This document shows, piece by piece, positions 25,797 through 33,872 of a stretch of 64,000 nucleotides of DNA. The notes beneath the pieces were generated by a model. That model worked only from the letters and a program-made list of their open reading frames with translations, did no database searches and was not told the DNA's origin. Source of the stretch: Chryseobacterium sp. H1D6B (lineage in GTDB: Bacteria; Bacteroidota; Bacteroidia; Flavobacteriales; Weeksellaceae). Where the stretch lies: the NCBI RefSeq assembly GCF_029892445.1, contig NZ_JARXVJ010000001.1, forward strand, positions 3,534,001 through 3,598,000. The letters are read 5' to 3'. The number at the start of each line of letters is the position of its first letter. Position 1 is the stretch's first letter. The translations under genes and the position numbers were made by a program.

Positions 25797-26483
25797 ATGA
25801 TGACAGATATTTTGGTTGCGAATTCTACAGACGTAGAAAAAGCAAGTTTTTACAAAAAGACCTATTTGCATGTCGCTTTTTCGATTCTTGCATTTATAGG
25901 AGTTGAAGCAGTATTGTTAAAAATAGTGCCTGCTAACCTGATAATGGCTATGTTTGCGCAGAGGTATATCTGGCTGCTGATCATCGGTGTCTTTTGGCTG
26001 GCTTCATTTTTGGCCTCTAAATGGTCTTTATCACAGAGCAGATCAACGCAGTATTTCGGGCTTGGATTTTATATTCTGCTTGAAGCTGCTATTTTTCTTC
26101 CTTTAATTTATATTGCTATTGTTTATTCGGGGCCTCAGGTTATTTATCAGGCTGCGATGCTTACGATCGCCATGTTTGCAGGAATTTCTGCAATAGCATT
26201 CACTTCGAAAAGAGATTTTTCCTTTTTAAGAAATATTATTGTGATCGGAGGATTTGTTGCTATTGGATTAATTGCAGCAGGAATGATTTTCGGATTTAAT
26301 TTAGGACTTTGGTTCTCTGTAGGAATGGTAATTTTAGCTTCGGCAACAATTTTATATCAGACAAGCAAGCTTAAGGATTCATACGGTACAAACCAATATG
26401 TGGGAGCGGCTCTCCAGCTTTTTGCTTCTATTATGCTGTTGTTCTGGTATCTTTTAAGTATTTTAATGAGCAGAAGAAGCTGA
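25797..26483 (+). CDS. Bax inhibitor-1 / YccA family membrane protein
   Basis: 228 aa with seven hydrophobic helices and the BI-1 pattern: an N-terminal FYKKTYLHVAFSILAF, QAAMLTIAMFAGISAIAFTSKRDFSFL and a C-terminal YVGAALQLFASIMLLFWYLLSIL. It is an inner-membrane protein. Family members conduct or regulate ions or act with FtsH in membrane-protein quality control. It is followed by a strong terminator. Confidence 0.92.
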   Translation: MMTDILVANSTDVEKASFYKKTYLHVAFSILAFIGVEAVLLKIVPANLIMAMFAQRYIWLLIIGVFWLASFLASKWSLSQSRSTQYFGLGFYILLEAAIFLPLIYIAIVYSGPQVIYQAAMLTIAMFAGISAIAFTSKRDFSFLRNIIVIGGFVAIGLIAAGMIFGFNLGLWFSVGMVILASATILYQTSKLKDSYGTNQYVGAALQLFASIMLLFWYLLSILMSRRS

Positions 26484-26514
26484 TTGAGATTAGAATAAAT
26501 AAATAAACTAAAAA

Positions 26515-26547
26515 AAATCCTGATGTATATTTTCATCGGGATTTTTT
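26515..26547. terminator. Bidirectional terminator between BI-1 and DUF6952 genes
   Basis: AAATCCTGATG (26515-26525) pairs with CATCGGGATTT (26534-26544), with a T-run on either side. Confidence 0.88.
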
Positions 26548-26590
26548 ATTTTAAGAATATGTCTGTCTTAAATCTTTTGAATGAATCAAA

Positions 26591-26839
26591 TTATTTGTCA
26601 ATAGATCCTAAAACCTTTTGTGCGAAAGAATTTAAAGCATCTTTTTCACTCATTCCATTTTGAACATTAGCATGAACTTCTAAAGCTCCGCAGATGTTTG
26701 TGATTAATTCTCCTGCAACATTCAAGTCTTCTTCGCTTGTTCCTCTGAATTCAGTAAAGCTTTCTAAAACCTCTAATGTTTTTTCTAAGTTCTCAGGAGT
26801 CTGGTTCTGATAAAATTGTCTTATTACGGGTAACTTCAT
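26591..26839 (-). CDS. Small DUF6952-type protein
   Basis: 82 aa, all-helical and acidic: MKLPVIRQFYQNQTPENLEK, then ELITNICGALEVHANV and a final FAQKVLGSIDK. It matches what I recall as DUF6952, a small flavobacterial family without known function. Its start codon overlaps the thioredoxin stop codon by one base (TAATG), so translation is probably coupled. This context points to a role with thioredoxin, perhaps in redox stress. Confidence 0.82.
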   Translation of the reverse strand: MKLPVIRQFYQNQTPENLEKTLEVLESFTEFRGTSEEDLNVAGELITNICGALEVHANVQNGMSEKDALNSFAQKVLGSIDK

Positions 26840-27147
26840 TAGTTTAATTCATTAAAAAGATTAGTTAAACTTTCAGCCTGGTTGCTTTGAACCTGATTCA
26901 CCAATTCGCCGTTTTTGAAAATGGCAAAAGTAGGTAAGTTGTCCACTTTAGCTAATTTTCTGCTTTCCGGAAGCTTTTCAGCATCTACATATAAAAATGG
27001 AATATCTTCATTTTCAGAAGCTAATTTCTTGAATTTAGGCTTCATGATTCTGCAGTTTCCGCACCATGTTGCTCCGTATTGTACAACTACTTTTTCGTTA
27101 TCGTTGACTATATTTTGTAACGTATCTTCTGTTAATTCTGTATACAT
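26839..27147 (-). CDS. Thioredoxin family protein
   Basis: 102 aa, minimal thioredoxin fold with active site WCGNCRIMKP (Cys near 29 and 32) and cis-Pro in DNLPTFAIFKNGEL. The active-site pair GN replaces the classical GP, which changes redox potential. No signal peptide, so cytoplasmic. It lies downstream of a peroxiredoxin gene and is translationally coupled to the DUF6952 gene. It probably reduces the peroxiredoxin or related thiol enzymes. Confidence 0.93.
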   Translation of the reverse strand: MYTELTEDTLQNIVNDNEKVVVQYGATWCGNCRIMKPKFKKLASENEDIPFLYVDAEKLPESRKLAKVDNLPTFAIFKNGELVNQVQSNQAESLTNLFNELN

Positions 27148-27176
27148 AATTTAATTGATTGAATTGTTTAAAAAAA

Positions 27177-27204
27177 GTGAGGCTTGAAAAATTCAAACCT
27201 CACC
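27177..27204 (-). terminator. Peroxiredoxin gene terminator
   Basis: An 11-bp stem with one G-U pair (27177-27187 with 27193-27203) is followed on the minus strand by TTTTTT. It separates the peroxiredoxin gene from the thioredoxin gene, which must be read through or have its own promoter. Confidence 0.8.
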
Positions 27205-27213
27205 GATATTTTT

Positions 27214-27846
27214 TTAGTTTTTAGCTAAGTATTCAGCGGTTGAATTTCTGTCAGCTTTCATAGCATCTTTTCCTTCTTCCCAGTTTGCAGGACAAACTTC
27301 TCCGTGTTTCTGAACGTGAGTATAAGCATCAATTAATCTTAAATATTCTTTCACGTTTCTTCCAAGAGGCATATCGTTTACAGATTCGTGGAAAATTTTC
27401 CCTGTCTCATCAATTAGATAAGTTGCTCTGTAAGTTACGTTTGAGCCTGTGAAACTTTCATTTCCTTCTTCATCGTATTCGAAATCTTGGTCTACAATTC
27501 CTAAGATATTCGCTAATTGTCTGTGTGTATCAGCTAAAAGCGGATATGTTACTCCTTCAATACCTCCGTTATCCTTTGCTGTGTTTAACCATGCAAAGTG
27601 TACTTCATTAGTGTCACAAGAAGCACCGATTACTTTAGTGTTTCTTTTTTCGAACTCACCTAAAGCATCCTGGAAAGCGTGAAGTTCCGTAGGACAAACA
27701 AAAGTAAAATCTTTTGGATACCAGAACAAAATAACTTTTTGTTGATTTTTTGTTGTTTCTTCAAGGATGTTGATTCTAAGATCGTCACCCATTTCAGACA
27801 TTGCATCGATTGTTAAATTCGGGAATTTTTTTCCTACTAAAGACAT
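27214..27846 (-). CDS. 2-Cys peroxiredoxin (AhpC/TSA)
   Basis: 210 aa. The peroxidatic Cys is in FTFVCPTELHAF (near residue 50) and the resolving Cys in EVCPANWEEG (near 173), so a typical 2-Cys enzyme. It reduces hydrogen peroxide and alkyl hydroperoxides in the cytoplasm. There is no ahpF nearby; the thioredoxin gene just downstream is the likely electron donor. A good -33/-7 promoter lies at 27879-27910, overlapped by an inverted repeat. Confidence 0.95.
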   Translation of the reverse strand: MSLVGKKFPNLTIDAMSEMGDDLRINILEETTKNQQKVILFWYPKDFTFVCPTELHAFQDALGEFEKRNTKVIGASCDTNEVHFAWLNTAKDNGGIEGVTYPLLADTHRQLANILGIVDQDFEYDEEGNESFTGSNVTYRATYLIDETGKIFHESVNDMPLGRNVKEYLRLIDAYTHVQKHGEVCPANWEEGKDAMKADRNSTAEYLAKN

Positions 27847-27878
27847 AATTTTCTGTATTTATATTAAATTTTCTGTTG

Positions 27879-27922
27879 CAAATATAAAAACATTTCGTCT
27901 ATCGAACAAATGAATATCGATA
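27879..27922 (-). promoter_or_regulatory. Promoter and inverted repeat of the peroxiredoxin gene
   Basis: On the minus strand TTTG (27910-27907) is followed after 20 bases by TATATTTG (27886-27879), a good Bacteroidetes promoter. An inverted repeat TATCGA-N11-TCGATA spans 27900-27922 and covers the -33 box, where a regulator could bind. Which regulator is unknown. Confidence 0.55.
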
Positions 27923-27960
27923 AATAAAATCTATAATTGTTTTTGGAAGTAACAAAAGAA

Positions 27961-27988
27961 AAAAGCTCTGATTTCAGAGCTTTTTAAG
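27961..27988 (-). terminator. M16 peptidase gene terminator
   Basis: AAAAAGCTCTGA (27961-27972) pairs perfectly with TCAGAGCTTTTT (27975-27986). It is symmetrical, but only the minus-strand gene ends here. Confidence 0.9.
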
Positions 27989-27993
27989 TATTT

Positions 27994-30933
27994 TTAGTAA
28001 CCGAATATTTCAGTTAAGTTGAGTTTTTGTACCTCTCCTAATTTCTTCATGTCGGCTTCATTTACTTTATCCTGAGAAGCTACTACACAATAGGTGTAGT
28101 TTTTATCTTTCATTTCTTTATCATGGAAGCTGTTAATGTCTGTGAAGGCTAATTTTGGTGCCTGCTCATACACGTTCTTTCTGATATCAGAATTATTACC
28201 AAGCTTTTGAGCTCTTAAATAGGTGAAAATAATGCCGTCCTGCGTAATTCTTTCAGAAGCAATTGTCTTTTTCAATCCGCTTTTTGCTGTTTCAAACAGC
28301 TGGTCAGATTTTGGAAGGGCCGTTAGAAGTTCATTCATTGCCGTAGTAGACTCATTGAATTTATCAGCCTGTGTTCCTACATAAGCCATGACCATGTCTT
28401 TAGCTTCTTTTTTGCTCGGAAGAGAGAAGTAAGCATAAGTAGAATAAGCTAAGGCTTTAGATTCTCTGATAGTCTGGAATACAATAGATCCCATTCCACC
28501 GCCGAAATAATTATTAAATAAGCTGGAAGTAGGAGTAATGGAAGCGTTGTACTGATCTGAATTTCTTACCCAGAAAACTTCTGCCTGTACCATATCATAA
28601 TGCGCAAATAAGACTTTGTTTTTATCCGTTGGAATCTGTGCGAAAGTTTTGGATTTAGGCATTTCTTTTAACGAAGCTGCAAGTTTATGAATCGGTGTTA
28701 AAGTAGAGGTAACTTCATTTCCGGATTTTGGTCCGTAATACAATACTTTATGTTTGTAGTTAAACAGATCATGAAGCACCTTGATCAGATCTTCTGCTTT
28801 TAAAGCATCAAGTTCAGCATCCGTTAAAACATTATTGAATGGGTTTTGAGCGCCATATTGTGCATAGCTTCTAAGACCGGACATAATGGTTCCTTTGTTC
28901 TGCTTTGCATTGGCTCTTGCTTTCTTCAATCTTATTTTATAAGCGTCTAGAGCGGTCTGGTCTGCCTGGCAGTTTTTGATAAGATCTTCAAATAGAGAAG
29001 CTGTTTTGTCAAAGTTTTCATTCAAACCTTCCAGTGAAACATAGGTTTCTTCATTTCCGGCACTTACATTGAAGCTTGATGCAAGTTTGTAAAATTCTTT
29101 GCTGATGGCTTCAGAAGACTTGTCTTTTGTTCCTAAATACTGAAGGTATTCCGCAGCTAAAGGAAGCATCTTGTTATTCCATTTTCCTGAATCGAAATAA
29201 TAATACAGTCTGAATAATTCGTTGTCTGTATTCTTTACAGAAAGTACATCTACACCTCCTAATTTATTTTTAGCAATATCCTTATCAAAGTTTAACCAAA
29301 CCGGGGCAATTGCATTTTCTGGCATTTCGTCGATCTTCTTTAAGAAAGGAGACTGGTCTTCTCTGTTTACTGAAACAGGAGTGATCGTAGGTTTGTCAAC
29401 TTTTACAATGCTTTTATCTTCTCCTTTTCTCTTGTAAACCGCTACGTAATTATTAGCCTGAAGATATTTGGAAGCGAAATCCATAATGTCTTTTTTAGTA
29501 AGCTTAGAAATTTCCTCTACATATTCTAATGCCGCTTTGTGGTCGATATCAGAAGTAAATTCATCCATTAAGATACTTGCTCTCGATGAATATTTTTCAT
29601 CTTTCTGAATGATATTTTTCTTTTCGTTATTAACGATAGATTGGATAAGATCATCGGAGAATTCTCCTTTTCTTAATTTATCAATTTCCTGAAGAAGAAG
29701 ATTTTTTACTTCATCTAAAGACTGTCCTTCTGTTGGTTTCCCTTGTAATAAAAGGACTGAATAATCTTTTAAGACATATGGGAAAGCGTAAGCACCGAGT
29801 AATTTTTGTTTTTTTACAAGATCTAAGTCAATTAATCCCGCCTGTCCGTTTGTAAGCATATTTCCTACTAAATTCAGCATTCTCGCATCTTTAGTAGTAG
29901 CTCCTGGAAACCTGAATCCCATCATTAAGCTTTCCGGATTGGGTCCGTAAACTTCTTTAACAACCGGAGAAGCGATTGCTTTTTCCTGGCCTACCACATA
30001 TTCTGGGATAGGTTTAGGCTGCATATAAGAAAAAGCCTTGTCAATTTTTGCAATCATTACATCTGGATCAAAATCGCCGGACATGATAATCCCCATATTG
30101 TTAGGCACGTAATAGGTATTGAAATATTCTCTGATTGCTTTTAGAGACGGGTTTTTCAAGTGCTCGATAGTACCGATGGTAGTCTGTTTTCCGTAGTTGT
30201 TATTTGGGAAAAGGCTGGCAAACATCGTATCATATACTTTATCACCGTCATCATCAAGAGTTCTGTTTTTTTCTTCGTAAACAGCTTCCAGTTCAGTGTG
30301 GAAAAGTCTTAAAACAGGCTGTCTGAATCTTTCTGACTGTACTGCCAGAAATTTGTCAACAACATTTGCGGGAACATCCTCAGTATATACAGTTTGTTCA
30401 AAAGAGGTGAAAGCATTAGTTCCGTCTGCTCCCATCCCTGCCATCATTTTATCGTATTCATTAGCGATAGCAAACTTAGCGGCTTCTCCGGAAACTCTGT
30501 CTATTTCTTTATAGATCTCTTTTCTTTTAGCTTCATCTTTGGTGCTGTTATACTTTTCGTAAAGAGCATCAATCTGGTCCAGTAGAGGTTTTTCTTTAGA
30601 CCAGTCTTTAGAACCGAATTGATCAGTTCCTTTAAAAAGCATATGTTCCAGATAATGGGCTAACCCTGTATGGTCTGCCGGGTCTGTCTTGCTTCCTGCT
30701 TTGGTTGCAATATAGGCTTGGATTCTTGGATCTTTATTGGTGGGGCTTAAAATGACTGTCAGCCCATTTTTTAATTTATAGTATCTTGCTGCCGTGGGGT
30801 CGTTGGTTACCGACTTGTAAGTGTATCCGTTAGAAGTTGTTTCCTTCCATTGGAAATCCTGCCCATAAGCATAACCGCTGAAACTGAATGCAGCAATACT
30901 TGTAGCAATGGTAAGTTTTTTTAATAAATTCAT
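27994..30933 (-). CDS. M16 family zinc metallopeptidase (two M16 repeats)
   Basis: 979 aa, signal peptide about 1-24. The N-terminal M16 domain has the inverted zinc motif HYLEH (in LAHYLEHMLFKGTDQF, near residue 94), with the third ligand Glu downstream in LEAVYEEKNR. The second half (about 550-979) has the same fold pattern but no HxxEH, as usual for the inactive partner domain that closes the clamshell. It probably degrades peptides in the periplasm. The aminotransferase gene ends 8 bases upstream, so the two are co-transcribed. Confidence 0.95.
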   Translation of the reverse strand: MNLLKKLTIATSIAAFSFSGYAYGQDFQWKETTSNGYTYKSVTNDPTAARYYKLKNGLTVILSPTNKDPRIQAYIATKAGSKTDPADHTGLAHYLEHMLFKGTDQFGSKDWSKEKPLLDQIDALYEKYNSTKDEAKRKEIYKEIDRVSGEAAKFAIANEYDKMMAGMGADGTNAFTSFEQTVYTEDVPANVVDKFLAVQSERFRQPVLRLFHTELEAVYEEKNRTLDDDGDKVYDTMFASLFPNNNYGKQTTIGTIEHLKNPSLKAIREYFNTYYVPNNMGIIMSGDFDPDVMIAKIDKAFSYMQPKPIPEYVVGQEKAIASPVVKEVYGPNPESLMMGFRFPGATTKDARMLNLVGNMLTNGQAGLIDLDLVKKQKLLGAYAFPYVLKDYSVLLLQGKPTEGQSLDEVKNLLLQEIDKLRKGEFSDDLIQSIVNNEKKNIIQKDEKYSSRASILMDEFTSDIDHKAALEYVEEISKLTKKDIMDFASKYLQANNYVAVYKRKGEDKSIVKVDKPTITPVSVNREDQSPFLKKIDEMPENAIAPVWLNFDKDIAKNKLGGVDVLSVKNTDNELFRLYYYFDSGKWNNKMLPLAAEYLQYLGTKDKSSEAISKEFYKLASSFNVSAGNEETYVSLEGLNENFDKTASLFEDLIKNCQADQTALDAYKIRLKKARANAKQNKGTIMSGLRSYAQYGAQNPFNNVLTDAELDALKAEDLIKVLHDLFNYKHKVLYYGPKSGNEVTSTLTPIHKLAASLKEMPKSKTFAQIPTDKNKVLFAHYDMVQAEVFWVRNSDQYNASITPTSSLFNNYFGGGMGSIVFQTIRESKALAYSTYAYFSLPSKKEAKDMVMAYVGTQADKFNESTTAMNELLTALPKSDQLFETAKSGLKKTIASERITQDGIIFTYLRAQKLGNNSDIRKNVYEQAPKLAFTDINSFHDKEMKDKNYTYCVVASQDKVNEADMKKLGEVQKLNLTEIFGY

Positions 30934-30941
30934 TTTTATAA

Positions 30942-32135
30942 TTAATTAGATTTTTCTAGTAATTCTTTGATCCTTTTCATGGCTTCTTTTAAATCCTCTT
31001 CAGATGCTGCGTATGAAAATCTGATACATTCAGGGCTTCCGAATGACAAACCTCCTACACATCCTACCTGAGCGTGTTCCAATAAGAACATTGCAAAATC
31101 ATCGGAATCTTTAATTTCTACCCCGTTCAAAGTTTTTCCGATGTAGTATGAAATATCTGGGAAAAAATAGAAGGCAGCTTTGGGAAGCAGTACTTTAAAC
31201 CCAGGAATCTCTTTCATTAATCCATACACCAGATCTCTTCTTTTTTTGAAAGCATCGATCATGTATTTATATTCAGAAGGATCTGTTTTTAAAGCAGTAA
31301 TTGAGGCTCTCTGAGCCATTGTATTTGCGCCGCTTGTCATCTGTCCCTGAATTTTTTCGCAGGCTTTGGCCAGCCATTCCGGACATGCGGAATATCCGAT
31401 TCTCCACCCGGTCATTGCAAAAGCTTTAGACATTCCGTTGATCACAGCGGTCTGTTCGTAAACCTCAGGAAATTGAGCGATAGAAGTGGTTTTAGTTTCG
31501 TAATTAATGTATTCATAGATCTCATCAGAAATTACAGTAACATGCGGATATTTAGCAATAACTTTAGCTAAAGATTTCAGTTCGTCATATGTATAATATC
31601 CTCCTGAAGGATTACATGGCGAGCTGAAAAGGATGGCTTTGGTTTTTTCATTGATCGCTTCATCAAGCTGTTCCGCGGTGATTTTGAAATCAGTAACATA
31701 TGAAGTGGGAAGTATTACAGAGTTTCCGCCCATCAATTTCACCATTTCATCGTAACTTACCCAGTAAGGAGCAGGAAGAAGTACTTCGTCGCCGTCGTTG
31801 ATAACCGCTGCTAAAACATTTAAAATAGCCTGTTTAGCGCCGTTGGAAACACAGATTTGAGTCGGCTTGTATTCTAGTTGGTTATCTCTTTTTAATTTGT
31901 AAGCAACCGCTTCACGCAGTTCTAAAAATCCCGGAACAGGAGAGTAGTGGCTGTAATTTTGATTGATGGCATCAAAAGCGGCTTGTTTTATATTATCTGG
32001 AACATCGAAATCGGGTTCGCCGAGAGTTAAGCTGATAACGTCTATTCCATTGGCTTTCATTTCTCTAACCTTGTTAGACATTACAAAAGTTTGTGAGAAG
32101 CCTAGTCTTTTTACTCTATCTGAAAGTTTGTCCAT
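30942..32135 (-). CDS. Class I PLP aminotransferase, aspartate aminotransferase type
   Basis: 397 aa. Motifs are NGIDVISLTLGEPDFDVP, YSPVPGFLELREA, SSPCNPSGGYY, the PLP-lysine segment GMSKAFAMTGWRIGY (Lys near residue 235) and the C-terminal Arg in ECIRFSYAAS that binds the alpha-carboxylate. It is a cytoplasmic transaminase, most likely for aspartate/oxaloacetate and perhaps aromatic substrates. It leads an operon with the M16 peptidase. A -7 box, TATATTTG (32163-32156), is just upstream. Confidence 0.93.
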   Translation of the reverse strand: MDKLSDRVKRLGFSQTFVMSNKVREMKANGIDVISLTLGEPDFDVPDNIKQAAFDAINQNYSHYSPVPGFLELREAVAYKLKRDNQLEYKPTQICVSNGAKQAILNVLAAVINDGDEVLLPAPYWVSYDEMVKLMGGNSVILPTSYVTDFKITAEQLDEAINEKTKAILFSSPCNPSGGYYTYDELKSLAKVIAKYPHVTVISDEIYEYINYETKTTSIAQFPEVYEQTAVINGMSKAFAMTGWRIGYSACPEWLAKACEKIQGQMTSGANTMAQRASITALKTDPSEYKYMIDAFKKRRDLVYGLMKEIPGFKVLLPKAAFYFFPDISYYIGKTLNGVEIKDSDDFAMFLLEHAQVGCVGGLSFGSPECIRFSYAASEEDLKEAMKRIKELLEKSN

Positions 32136-32155
32136 GTACTATTTTTGTATTCTAA

Positions 32156-32210
32156 CAAATATATAATAAAAAGTTAATGTGAATAAAATGTGAAATAAAA
32201 CTTATTTTTG
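32156..32210. promoter_or_regulatory. Divergent promoters of the aminotransferase and rsmG genes
   Basis: The minus strand has TATATTTG at 32163-32156; the plus strand has TATTTTTG at 32203-32210. Both are exact TAnnTTTG and face away from each other. Confidence 0.6.
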
Positions 32211-32228
32211 CAAATTATAATAATTCAT

Positions 32229-32864
32229 ATGTCTATACCGTTACTATTAAAATACTTTCCGGATCTTACAGAAAACCAAATAGAGCAGTTTACCCAGCTG
32301 GAAAACCTTTACAATGAGTGGAATGAAAAAATAAATGTAATTTCAAGAAAAGATATGGAGTCTTTGTATGAAAAGCATATTCTTCATTCTTTAGGAATAG
32401 CAAAAGTGATGGAGTTTGCCCCTGGAACCAAAGTTTTGGATATTGGGACGGGAGGAGGCTTTCCTGGAATTCCGCTGGCTATTTTATTTCCTGAAGTGAA
32501 GTTTACTTTAGTAGATTCTATCGGAAAAAAAATAAGTGTAGTAAACGCTGTAGCAGAAGGAGTAGGGTTAAAAAATGTAACCGGTATCCATGGAAGAGCT
32601 GAAAAAGTAAAAGAAAAATTTCATTTCGTAGTAAGCAGAGCCGTAACGCAGATGCCTGAATTTCTAATGTGGCTGAGAGGAAAATTTGAAAAAGAACAGC
32701 TTAATCCCAAGCATAATGGAGTTTTATATTTAAAAGGCGGAGATCTTGCTGAAGAACTGGCCGGAATCAGATGTGAAATTTATAATCTTAAAAACTATTT
32801 TGATGAAGAGTTTTTTGATACTAAAAAAGTAGTTTACGTATCAAAAGGTAATTTTAATTCTTAA
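32229..32864 (+). CDS. rsmG: 16S rRNA m7G527 methyltransferase
   Basis: 211 aa from the ATG at 32229; an in-frame TTG start at 32208 overlaps the -7 element and is excluded. Motifs of the family are ENLYNEWNEKINVISRKD, KVLDIGTGGGFPGIPLAI (SAM site), FTLVDSIGKKI and FVVSRAVTQMP. It methylates N7 of G527 in 16S rRNA in the cytoplasm; loss gives low-level streptomycin resistance in other bacteria. The gene is alone, with the aminotransferase on the other side. Confidence 0.95.
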   Translation: MSIPLLLKYFPDLTENQIEQFTQLENLYNEWNEKINVISRKDMESLYEKHILHSLGIAKVMEFAPGTKVLDIGTGGGFPGIPLAILFPEVKFTLVDSIGKKISVVNAVAEGVGLKNVTGIHGRAEKVKEKFHFVVSRAVTQMPEFLMWLRGKFEKEQLNPKHNGVLYLKGGDLAEELAGIRCEIYNLKNYFDEEFFDTKKVVYVSKGNFNS

Positions 32865-32928
32865 TTTATTATAATTAAGGAATAATTTTTGATGAATAAT
32901 TAATAATAATCAAAATTTGTATAATGCC

Positions 32929-33336
32929 ATGAAAAAACTTCTTACTATCGGATTTTCTGCGGTCTTTTTAGGGGCATTTCTCATTTCTTGTAGTGATGAT
33001 GATGATTACACAACAATCGAATCTATCGATAAGATAAAGATTGACAGTGTGAGAATTCCTAAAGATACGATGAATGTTTTTTCTGTTCAGAGTATTCGTA
33101 CTTATTCTACTTATCCTTCAGATTGTCAGGGTTTTTATGGGTATGATTATATTTATAACAGCAATGTAATGAGAACTGTTACGGCGTATAAATACCTTAC
33201 CAATGGATCATGTACGCAGGCGAATCACGTGGGAGCCAACCAGATTAATTTCAGTCCGCAGCAGAAAGGTACCTATACTTTTAAATTTTGGAACGGAGCC
33301 AATAACTGGATCACAAAAACAATTGTAGTGAAGTAA
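32929..33336 (+). CDS. Small lipoprotein of unknown function
   Basis: 135 aa from the ATG at 32929. The lipobox is LISC, followed by an acidic SDDDDY stretch, a pattern of surface-exported Bacteroidetes lipoproteins. The mature part contains two spaced cysteines (DCQGFYGYDYIYN, NGSCTQANHV) and ends with strands (GTYTFKFWNGANN), suggesting a small beta sandwich. The stop codon overlaps the ATG of the DUF922 gene by one base (TAATG), so they are coupled. Confidence 0.8.
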   Translation: MKKLLTIGFSAVFLGAFLISCSDDDDYTTIESIDKIKIDSVRIPKDTMNVFSVQSIRTYSTYPSDCQGFYGYDYIYNSNVMRTVTAYKYLTNGSCTQANHVGANQINFSPQQKGTYTFKFWNGANNWITKTIVVK

Positions 33337-33872
33337 TGAAATGGATTTTTTTATTTTGTTTTCTGACAGCCAATCTGTTATTTAGTCAGAAAATCATCTG
33401 GAAAGAAGGACTGAAGCTTAATTGGAGTAATTTTAAAAGTAATATAAATAATCAGCGCGGGACAAATGTTGTAGCCTATACAAACTGCGGCTGGGTATAT
33501 TCTGTTGTAAGATCCACCAATCCTAAATCTCCTGTAAAAGTAAAAATAGAAACAATTTTTAACGAATACCAATCTTGGAAAGATGCTAAAAAGATTAATG
33601 ATTATGTTTTAGGACATGAGCAGAAACATTTTGACATCGCAGAGGTTTTTGCACGCAAACTTCGAAAAAAAGTTCAGGAAAAAATAAAAACTTCAGGTGA
33701 TTTTAATAAAAATTTTCAGAATTTATACAATAAAATTTTAAGTGATTATAGACGTTTTCAGGTTTCTTATGATACTGATACAAATAACGGAATAAACGAA
33801 GAAAAACAGGCTGAGTATGACGTCAAAATCGCTGAAGAATTAGATAATTTAAAAAGTTATAAAGCCTCTTGA
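33336..33872 (+). CDS. DUF922 family secreted putative zinc protease
   Basis: 178 aa, signal peptide MKWIFLFCFLTANLLFSQ. It carries HEQKHFD (near residue 94), a HExxH-like motif typical of the DUF922 family of predicted zinc proteases. A WKEGLKLNWSNFK segment lies near the N-terminus. It lies between a coupled lipoprotein gene and an overlapping AddB-like gene. Protease activity is family inference. Confidence 0.85.
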   Translation: MKWIFLFCFLTANLLFSQKIIWKEGLKLNWSNFKSNINNQRGTNVVAYTNCGWVYSVVRSTNPKSPVKVKIETIFNEYQSWKDAKKINDYVLGHEQKHFDIAEVFARKLRKKVQEKIKTSGDFNKNFQNLYNKILSDYRRFQVSYDTDTNNGINEEKQAEYDVKIAEELDNLKSYKAS

